This document shows positions 1-4,920 of a stretch of 8,125 nucleotides of DNA, one piece after another. Numbering within the stretch: position 1 is the stretch's first letter; every line of letters starts with the position of its first letter. The position numbers and the translations under genes are program-made. The notes below the pieces were generated by a model. That model did no database searches, was not told the DNA's origin, and saw only the letters and a list, made by a program, of their open reading frames with translations. Source of the stretch: Verrucomicrobiota bacterium (GTDB taxonomy: Bacteria; Verrucomicrobiota; Lentisphaeria; Oligosphaerales; JAFGRS01); the NCBI GenBank assembly GCA_019136035.1, contig JAGVUW010000571.1, positions 1-8,125 on the forward strand, read 5' to 3'.

Positions 1-75
1 CACGACGACCGCCAGCACCAGCGCCAGGAGGGCCGCCGCGCACCACCCCAGGGACGTACGCAGGCTCAGGGCCAT
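1..75 (-). CDS. N-terminus of an exported or membrane-anchored protein (partial)
   Basis: An ATG at 73-75 opens a frame that runs without a stop to the window edge, giving 25 codons that begin MALSLRTSLGWCAAALLALV and continue with more Leu, Ala and Val. This is a short polar start with one Arg and then a long hydrophobic stretch, as in a signal peptide or N-terminal anchor. The start overlaps the end of the preceding minus-strand gene by 10 bases (ATGGCCCTGA contains both start and stop), a pattern typical of translational coupling within an operon. No good Shine-Dalgarno sequence is visible just upstream, which fits coupling to the upstream gene. The product cannot be named because almost all of it lies outside the window. 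Its position suggests a second exported protein expressed with the mosaic secreted protein. Confidence 0.6.
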   Translation of the reverse strand, partial: MALSLRTSLGWCAAALLALVLAVVV

Positions 76-2492
76 GTGAGGATCTGACCGAAGGCACTCA
101 GAGACAGAGACCGTATGGCCGCAGTGCCGCCGCTGTAGGGCTCCACGGTCACACGGCACTCGACCGGCGCAAACGACGGATTGGCGGCGCTGTCGCCGCG
201 CATCTCGAGCATGGCCAGCGGGGCGTTGTGGCGGCCGGTCACGGTCAGGTCGACGCGACGGCCATTGGAGAGGGTCAGCACCGCGGTGCCGCCGACGGCG
301 CCGGTGGCCTCGGTGAGTACGAGGTCGACCGGGAGGCTGTAGGAGCCATCCATGCCGACCGGCATGGCCAGGGTGCAGGCCGAACGGATGTCAGCCCGCC
401 CGGCGAGGCGGTCGGTGAGGGACCCGGTGGCGTTGCCGACCAGGGCCAGGCCGCTGCGCGTCAGGCTGAGCTGCAGCGCGGCGCTGGTGCCGGAGAGGTT
501 GCCGCGCAGGGCCAGCTTGACAGTGAGTCGGCCGGCCTTGGCGGTGACGCTGCCGGTGACCGCATTGAGGTAGACATCGACGACACGCGCCCCGACGTTG
601 CCCTGCAGGCGCCCGGTGCCGCGGAGGGTGCCGCGCTCGTCATGCAGCAGGTTCAGGATGAGGACATGCCCTGAGGACAGCGTCGTGCGGTAGTACCCGG
701 TCAGGTCCCAGAGCTGGTTCAGGCTGGCGAGGGCCGGATCGCGGGCGACCAGGTCGAGGTGGCCCTGCGGCGCCGCGGGGTCGTAGGCGTAGGCGAACTC
801 CGCGACGACAGTGGCCTCCTCCTCGCCGCCGAGGATGACGAGGGGGTTCTCGCGGCTGATCTCGGCGCCGTTGACCGTCCAACGCCGGAAGGTGTAGTCG
901 GCGGCGGGCACGGCGAGTACCGGCGTGGACTCCTGTCCGGGTGCCAGGTTCTGCAGGAGGGTGCCGGTGACCTCGCCGTTGCCGGCGCTCTCGAAGGTGA
1001 CCGGGTAGGTGCCGCGCAGGTAGAGCCGCGGCACGGACTGCGCCAGGGGCTCGGGCTCGTCGCCGGCGACGCGGTAGAGGGCCTGGGCTATCAGCACGGC
1101 CGCGGTGGCGGGGTCGGGCGCGTTGAGGAGGAACGACAGGCGGGTTCCCGACTTCGGCACCGCGGTGCCGAAGTCGAAGCGCAGGCGGCTGCCGACGACG
1201 CTGCTGACCGGGTCAGCGGTGGCCGCGTCGTCGTCGGTGTAGCCCTCGCCGTACTCCCAGACCACCGCCTGCTCGTGGTCGGAGGCGGGCGGCAGGGTGA
1301 CCTCCAACACCAGCGAATGCAACGGCGGCGACCAGGTGAGGAGGTAGGAGACCCGCACCGGCTCACCGGGCACGGCGGGGACCGCCGAGGGCGAGGGCAT
1401 CACCAGGAGGGTGCTCGAGACCGTCACGCACACCGTCGCCGAGGCCTCCTTCGGGTCGGTAGGGTGGCTGTCGCGGATGGTGTAGGTGAAGTAGACGACG
1501 CCGGTCCACTCCGCCGGCAGCTCCGCCGGAAGGGTGTAGGTGACCGTGTTGCCGGCCAGGGTCGTGGTGCCGTAGGCCGAGACCCCCTTGCTGCCGCCCG
1601 TGGCATCGTTGCCGGGTGCGCCGACGCCGACGACGGTGAGGGTATTGCCCGCATCGACGTCGAAGTCGTTGGCCAGGAGGTCTGCCACGGGCAGGACGAG
1701 GCTGCCATCGGAGAGCAGCATCGAGGCCTCGTCGCCGGTGGCGACCGGCGGGCGGTTGTCGGAGCCGTAGACCACGAGCAGGGCGCGGTCGTCATCACGG
1801 AACTCGAAGCTGGTCACGGCCGTCATGTCGGCAACCAGGACATCGCCGGTGGCCGCGTCCATGAGACTGAGGGGGTAGCCGTTGAGGCCGCCCTCGTCGC
1901 TCAAGGCCCACTCGAGGGTGACGCTGTTTCCAAGATCCATGTTCGCGAGGCTCAGCTCCCACACCGCCACCGTCGTCGGCGGGCGGATGTCCTGCGAGAG
2001 GGCGCGCCAAGGCTCCGGGACGGGGAAGTACAGCTCTGGCCCTCCGGTGGGCAAATGGGTGGCGACGTGCTCGTCGTAGTGGAGGACGTCGATCGTGCCG
2101 TTCGGGAAGAGGAAATCAAGGCCCTCGCGGGCGTCGGCGCGGAAGCCGAGGAGGTAGCTTCTGCCGTGTTCGGTAGGCCGCCAGACGCTGGCCCAGTCCG
2201 GCGCCACGCCGGGCTCGCGGTCGGCATGGGCGGCGGTACAGATATAGTGGCGCAAGGTCACCCCGTCGGGGCGGTGAGAGACGACATTCCCGGGCTGGTA
2301 GATGACCCCGGCCGCCCACGGGAAGTGGTAATTGGGGTCGGGCACGAGGGGGATGGTCGTCAAGTCACCGAAGGCGCCCAGGTAGAGGGTGAAGGGCCCC
2401 GGCTCCGCCGCCACGGCGGCCGCCGAGACGAGGAATGCCACGGCAAGCCACTGCCGCAGGAACCGGCGAAGCATTGCGTCTGCGAAGATCAT
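66..2492 (-). CDS. Large secreted multidomain protein (chitin-binding-like, cadherin-like and InlB-like modules)
   Basis: About 808 residues. I chose the ATG at 2492 because a signal peptide follows at once: basic residues near 9-13 (RRFLR), a hydrophobic core at about 15-27, and an Ala-rich cleavage region before EPGPF at about 30. ATG at 2474 is also possible; the frame stays open back to 2705, but that extra part looks like leader DNA. Residues 59-105 resemble a chitin-binding CBM5/12-like module: a Trp start, YQPGNVV, HYIC and a closing W-ASVW. Residues 175-243 look like a beta domain with the LMDAATGDVL motif seen in large exported proteins. Residues 247-359 resemble cadherin-like/VCBS repeats (RPPVATGDE, VADLLANDFDVD, FTYTIRD). 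Residues 496-567 look like a divergent InlB B-repeat (YPVTFESAGNGEVTG, FRRWTVNG, VVAEF). Residues 596-806 form Gly/Leu-rich beta-strand repeats. No catalytic motif is recognised, so a binding, adhesion or cell-surface role is inferred. No sorting signal such as LPXTG is seen at the C-terminus. Confidence 0.8.
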   Translation of the reverse strand: MIFADAMLRRFLRQWLAVAFLVSAAAVAAEPGPFTLYLGAFGDLTTIPLVPDPNYHFPWAAGVIYQPGNVVSHRPDGVTLRHYICTAAHADREPGVAPDWASVWRPTEHGRSYLLGFRADAREGLDFLFPNGTIDVLHYDEHVATHLPTGGPELYFPVPEPWRALSQDIRPPTTVAVWELSLANMDLGNSVTLEWALSDEGGLNGYPLSLMDAATGDVLVADMTAVTSFEFRDDDRALLVVYGSDNRPPVATGDEASMLLSDGSLVLPVADLLANDFDVDAGNTLTVVGVGAPGNDATGGSKGVSAYGTTTLAGNTVTYTLPAELPAEWTGVVYFTYTIRDSHPTDPKEASATVCVTVSSTLLVMPSPSAVPAVPGEPVRVSYLLTWSPPLHSLVLEVTLPPASDHEQAVVWEYGEGYTDDDAATADPVSSVVGSRLRFDFGTAVPKSGTRLSFLLNAPDPATAAVLIAQALYRVAGDEPEPLAQSVPRLYLRGTYPVTFESAGNGEVTGTLLQNLAPGQESTPVLAVPAADYTFRRWTVNGAEISRENPLVILGGEEEATVVAEFAYAYDPAAPQGHLDLVARDPALASLNQLWDLTGYYRTTLSSGHVLILNLLHDERGTLRGTGRLQGNVGARVVDVYLNAVTGSVTAKAGRLTVKLALRGNLSGTSAALQLSLTRSGLALVGNATGSLTDRLAGRADIRSACTLAMPVGMDGSYSLPVDLVLTEATGAVGGTAVLTLSNGRRVDLTVTGRHNAPLAMLEMRGDSAANPSFAPVECRVTVEPYSGGTAAIRSLSLSAFGQILTWP

Positions 2493-2717
2493 GTGAGGCC
2501 ACATCCCTGCTGGCTGCGGGGGCCGGAACCGTATGCCGACCAAACCCTGTCTTTCGACACAAACACCCCCGACACGCGGCGCCTCTCCCCAGCCTGCCTC
2601 CCGGCCGGCATCGCCTGCGGTGTCAACGGCTGCGCCTGGTCTATCACGTGCCGACGCGGCGTCGTCATGGCCGTGCCAGCACTGCCGCCCGTGCCCGTTC
2701 GGCACCGACGCATGTAC

Positions 2718-2746
2718 ATCTTAGCGCGGCCCGACGCCGAAATCAA
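2718..2746 (-). promoter_or_regulatory. Sigma70-like promoter for the secreted mosaic protein
   Basis: Read on the minus strand, TTGATT (2741-2746) is followed after exactly 17 bases by TAAGAT (2718-2723). Each hexamer matches 4 of 6 consensus positions (TTGACA and TATAAT), and the spacing is optimal. It is one of very few AT-rich spots in this GC-rich stretch. Transcription would start near 2711 and read into the gene at 66-2492. This is a match by eye and has no experimental support. Confidence 0.45.
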
Positions 2747-2760
2747 CCTCGCAATGCGGC

Positions 2761-2776
2761 CGGGCGTCACCGCCCG
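2761..2776 (-). terminator. Small hairpin after cysE, weak terminator candidate
   Basis: CGGGCG (2761-2766) and CGCCCG (2771-2776) form a perfect 6-bp stem with a 4-base loop. The hairpin lies about 45 bases past the stop codon of cysE on the strand being transcribed. No run of U follows it, so it does not meet the usual picture of an intrinsic terminator. It could only weakly end the dtd-cysE transcript, or it may be chance in GC-rich DNA. Confidence 0.2.
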
Positions 2777-2821
2777 AACTCGACTGACCGGCCGCGCCTG
2801 CGCCGCGCCCGGGGGCAGCGG

Positions 2822-3793
2822 TCAGGGCCGGCGCTGCTTGATCGAGAGGTCCGGCTTGGCGTTGGTGATGCGGCTGAAGGGCTCGACGGACTCGGTCAGC
2901 CAGACATTGCCGCCGACGACGCTGTCGTGGCCGACGGTGATATCGCCGAGGATGGTGGCGCCGGCGTAGATGGTGACGCGGTCTTCGATATTGGGGTGGC
3001 GCTTGGCGCCCTTGATGAGTCGTCCGCAGGCGTCCTTCGGGAAGCTGAGGGCGCCGAGGGTGACGCCCTGGTAGATCTTGACGCTCTCGCCGAGGATGGC
3101 CGTCTCGCCGATGACGACGCCGGTGCCGTGGTCGATGAAGAAGTTGCCGCCGATGCTGGCACCGGGGTTGATGTCGATGCCGGTGGCGGTATGGGCGTAC
3201 TCCGACATGACGCGGGGAATGAGGGGTACCCTGGCGCGGTAGAGCTCGTGGGCGACGCGGTGCACGGCGATGGCCTTCAGGCCGGGGTAGGCGATGATGA
3301 TCTCGTCGGTCGAGCTGGTAGCCGGGTCGCCATCGAGGGCGGCCTGCACGTCGCTCTTCAGGAGGCCGCGCAGCGCCGGCAGGCGGCGCAGGAGGCCGAT
3401 GACAGCGTCGTCGGCCTGCCGCACGCAGTCGCAGCCGCCGCAGCATTCCACCTGGCAGCGGTAGGCGAGGGCCCGGCGGACCTGCTCGGCGAGGCCGTGA
3501 TAGACGGCATTGACGAGGTCGCCGGTGGTGTACTCGTGGGCAGCTCGAGTGACCAGATGGCGGCCGGTGTAGCCCGGGAAGAGGATCTCGAGGATCTGCT
3601 CGAGGATGGTCACCACGGCGTCGCGCTGCGGCATGTTGCCGCCATCGACGTGGCTGATGCCCATGTCATCACGGTAGGTCTCGGCGAGGGCGCCGGTGAT
3701 CTCGGCGGCGACGGCTGCATCCCATTGCCGGGACGGGGTGCGGCTCGAGCCCATCACGCAGGGCCGGTGCGGATCCTGAGGGTTGTCGTTCAT
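2822..3793 (-). CDS. cysE: Serine O-acetyltransferase (EpsC type)
   Basis: 323 residues. The enzyme transfers acetyl from acetyl-CoA to L-serine, giving O-acetylserine, the first step of cysteine synthesis in the cytoplasm. An alpha-helical N-terminal region (about 20-195) includes the family signatures LFPGY at 71-75, SDVQAALDGDP at 147-157 and YPGLKAIAVHRVAHELY at 169-185. The left-handed beta-helix of hexapeptide repeats follows at about 197-305. The expected catalytic and binding histidines are present: His222 in DHGTG and His266 in RHPNIED. The ATG at 3793 was chosen over longer frames because it overlaps the dtd stop as ATGA and an AGGA lies upstream. Odd features: five cysteines packed in YRCQVECCGGCDC (111-123), and a C-terminus ending KQRRP. 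It therefore lacks the terminal isoleucine that E. coli CysE uses to bind O-acetylserine sulfhydrylase. It is longer than E. coli CysE (273 residues), as expected for EpsC-type enzymes. Confidence 0.95.
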   Translation of the reverse strand: MNDNPQDPHRPCVMGSSRTPSRQWDAAVAAEITGALAETYRDDMGISHVDGGNMPQRDAVVTILEQILEILFPGYTGRHLVTRAAHEYTTGDLVNAVYHGLAEQVRRALAYRCQVECCGGCDCVRQADDAVIGLLRRLPALRGLLKSDVQAALDGDPATSSTDEIIIAYPGLKAIAVHRVAHELYRARVPLIPRVMSEYAHTATGIDINPGASIGGNFFIDHGTGVVIGETAILGESVKIYQGVTLGALSFPKDACGRLIKGAKRHPNIEDRVTIYAGATILGDITVGHDSVVGGNVWLTESVEPFSRITNAKPDLSIKQRRP

Positions 3794-4242
3794 ATCGTCT
3801 CGACGTCCTTTTCCACGATGACCGTCACCGGCCCGTCGTTGAGCAGGCGGACTTTCATCTCGGCTCCGAAGACCCCGCGCGCCGTGCTCACGCCGGCACG
3901 GTCGAGGCAACCTACGAAGGCCTCGTAGAGGGGCTCGGCGACCTCGGGCCGGGCGGCCTCGATGAAGCTCGGCCGGCGGCCCTTGCGGCAGTCACCGTAG
4001 AGAGTGAACTGCGATACCACCAAGGCCGCCCCGCCCATCTCGCGCAGCGAACGGTTCATGCGGCCCTCGTCGTCTTCGAAGATGCGCAGCTCGGCGCATT
4101 TGGCCGCCAGGTATTCGACCTCGTCAAGGCGGTCGCCGTTGCGCACGCCGAGCAGAATCAGCAGCCCCGGCCCGATTTGGCCGACGATGCGGCCGTCGAC
4201 TTCCACCGAGGCCTCCGCCACACGCTGTACGACCGCACGCAT
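3790..4242 (-). CDS. dtd: D-aminoacyl-tRNA deacylase (D-tyrosyl-tRNA(Tyr) deacylase)
   Basis: 150 residues, close to the usual length of about 145. Dtd hydrolyses D-amino acids (and glycine mischarged on tRNA-Ala) from tRNA in the cytoplasm, protecting translation from wrong amino acids. The start MRAVVQRVAEASVEV, SQFTLYGD at 77-84, KGRRPSF at 87-93 and NDGPVT at 135-140 are family hallmarks. The SQFT segment and the Gly-Pro of the C-terminal motif build the active site across the dimer interface, so the enzyme looks complete. The ATG at 4242 has AGAGAGG nine bases upstream on the minus strand. The gene is first in a two-gene operon: its TGA overlaps the ATG of cysE by four bases, so the two are probably co-transcribed and translationally coupled. 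Confidence 0.95.
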   Translation of the reverse strand: MRAVVQRVAEASVEVDGRIVGQIGPGLLILLGVRNGDRLDEVEYLAAKCAELRIFEDDEGRMNRSLREMGGAALVVSQFTLYGDCRKGRRPSFIEAARPEVAEPLYEAFVGCLDRAGVSTARGVFGAEMKVRLLNDGPVTVIVEKDVETI

Positions 4243-4457
4243 CCGGACATGCCTCTCTCACGATGGCGTCCGCACTCGGGGCGCGGCGGGACGCTCTTCC
4301 TTAATTAAAGGGGGCGCGCAGACCCCGTCGGCCCGGCAGAATCACCCGAGCGGCCCCCGGCCGGACGGCCAGCCCGACGCCGGCGACGCCGCCGACGCCC
4401 CGCCTGGGAACCCGGCGCCGCCGCGATGGGCCTGACGATCCGCCGCGGCGGGCCCTC

Positions 4458-4485
4458 AATCTAGCGTCGCGGCCGGCGGGCGCAA
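4458..4485 (-). promoter_or_regulatory. Possible promoter of the dtd-cysE operon
   Basis: On the minus strand, TTGCGC (4480-4485) lies 16 bases before TAGATT (4458-4463). The -10-like box matches 4 of 6 consensus positions but the -35-like box only 3 of 6. The start of transcription would be near 4451, giving a leader of about 210 bases before dtd. The TTTAATTAAG stretch nearer dtd is an alternative AT-rich melting site. The call is weak because the region is short of AT-rich alternatives. Confidence 0.25.
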
Positions 4486-4544
4486 CGCCAGCGCGGTCGG
4501 GCTCGGCAACCGCTCTGTCGAGTTCGGGCGATGGCGCGCGGCCG

Positions 4545-4762
4545 CTCGTGTGAGACATCGCGATGTGGCACGGCTGCGGTCTCTGGGCCAGAGTGCCGCG
4601 TTGACGCGGAAGCGTGCGCCGCGGCTTCAGCCCGGCGCGACCCCCGGCTGCCGCCGCGGCCTGAAGGCACGCGGCACACTTCCGGCTGAAGCCGGTGCTC
4701 TGACGGGGACGGCTCAGAAGACGATGTCTCACGGTGTTCCATCCGGCGCCTGCGGGCGCCGG
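4545..4762 (+). repeat. Quasi-palindromic multi-hairpin repeat element, copy 1
   Basis: A structured element of about 218 bp that matches 7317-7535 in reverse orientation. From outside in, it has an 11-bp inverted repeat, GTGAGACATCG (4550-4560) with CGATGTCTCAC (4722-4732). Next come AGAGTG/CTCT-type boundaries (4590-4595 and 4698-4701) that enclose three hairpins. These are CCGCGT-TG-ACGCGG (4596-4609), a long imperfect stem of 4610-4630 with 4661-4681 (16 of 21 positions paired), and CCGGCT-GA-AGCCGG (4682-4695). A further perfect 8-bp hairpin, CCGGCGCC-TGCG-GGCGCCGG (4743-4762), closes the end that faces the heparinase-like gene. No coding capacity is evident. It could be a REPIN- or MITE-like dispersed repeat, or a structured RNA. 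The outer boundaries are set by where similarity to copy 2 fades. Confidence 0.8.
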
Positions 4763-4769
4763 CGGACCC

Positions 4770-4799
4770 GGTCCACGGGCGGCGCCGCGGACCTACTCG
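4770..4799 (+). repeat. Short hairpin repeat B, copy 1
   Basis: A 30-base segment identical at 28 of 30 positions to 7723-7752, in the same orientation. It holds GGTCCACGG (4770-4778) and CCGCGGACC (4785-4793) around a 6-base GC loop, a 9-bp stem with one non-Watson-Crick position. In plus-strand RNA that position is an A-C mismatch, while in minus-strand RNA it is a G-U wobble. It lies 8 bases past the end of the large repeat element and about 120 bases before the heparinase-like start codon. Function unknown. Confidence 0.65.
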
Positions 4800-4909
4800 G
4801 GGCGAATCCCGGCTGTCATGCGGCTGGGGGCCGGGTCGCGGCGGGGCCCTGACGGGATTTCCGGCGCGGAGGGGGTATGGTCGTGGGACGTCGGTCCCAG
4901 CGCTTGTCG

Positions 4910-4915
4910 AGGAGA
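4910..4915 (+). promoter_or_regulatory. Ribosome binding site of the heparinase-like gene
   Basis: AGGAGA sits 5 bases before the ATG at 4921, a near-consensus Shine-Dalgarno site at normal spacing. It fixes the start of this gene, which matters because the Arg-rich N-terminus could otherwise be mistaken for untranslated DNA. No other in-frame ATG lies before the hydrophobic segment. Confidence 0.75.
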
Positions 4916-4920
4916 ACGCC

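Larger units (their letters stand above)
2493..2821. other. Intergenic gap and presumed leader of the secreted mosaic protein
   Basis: This 329-base gap lies between the stop of cysE and the chosen start of the next minus-strand gene. It contains a sigma70-like promoter at 2718-2746 and a small hairpin at 2761-2776, described separately. If the promoter is used, transcription would begin near 2711 and give a leader of about 215 bases. I looked for known riboswitch cores in that leader and recognised none. The frame of the downstream gene is open through most of the gap up to 2705, but the translation there is low-complexity and rich in Gly, Arg and Ala, unlike a mature domain. I therefore treat it as non-coding. 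Confidence 0.55.
4243..4920. other. Intergenic region between dtd (minus) and the heparinase-like gene (plus)
   Basis: This divergent gap of 678 bases must hold the promoters of both flanking genes. The part next to dtd (4243-4544) is extremely GC-rich apart from a TTAATTAA at about 4301-4308, and I see only a modest promoter match in it. The part nearer the heparinase-like gene is filled by the quasi-palindromic repeat (4545-4762) and a second short hairpin repeat (4770-4799). From 4800 to 4909 I see nothing firm: a TATGGT at 4876-4881 could be a -10 box, but it has no convincing -35 partner. Short open frames here encode low-complexity peptides with no recognisable domain, and I do not consider them genes. 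Confidence 0.6.

Noticed and set aside
2493..2705. Longer N-terminus for the secreted mosaic protein starting at 2705
   Set aside because: It would place about 70 Gly/Arg/Ala-rich residues ahead of a normal signal peptide and would start almost at the predicted transcription start.
759..2969. Long plus-strand open frame (736 codons) opposite the secreted mosaic gene
   Set aside because: Its translation is low-complexity (Gly, Val, Arg, Asp) with no domain, and it lies antisense to a frame with a clear signal peptide and modules. High GC explains the lack of stops.
2435..3928. Plus-strand open frame (497 codons) across cysE
   Set aside because: Antisense to an unmistakable cysE; the translation has no recognisable motif.
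4438..4453. GC palindrome CCGCCGCGGCGG as a regulator site
   Set aside because: Such palindromes are expected by chance in DNA this GC-rich, and nothing else supports a binding site.
4590..4701. Cloverleaf-like fold of the repeat core as a tRNA
   Set aside because: The three-hairpin layout recalls a cloverleaf, but arm sizes, T-loop sequence (GTTCGA-type) and CCA-end features of tRNA are absent.
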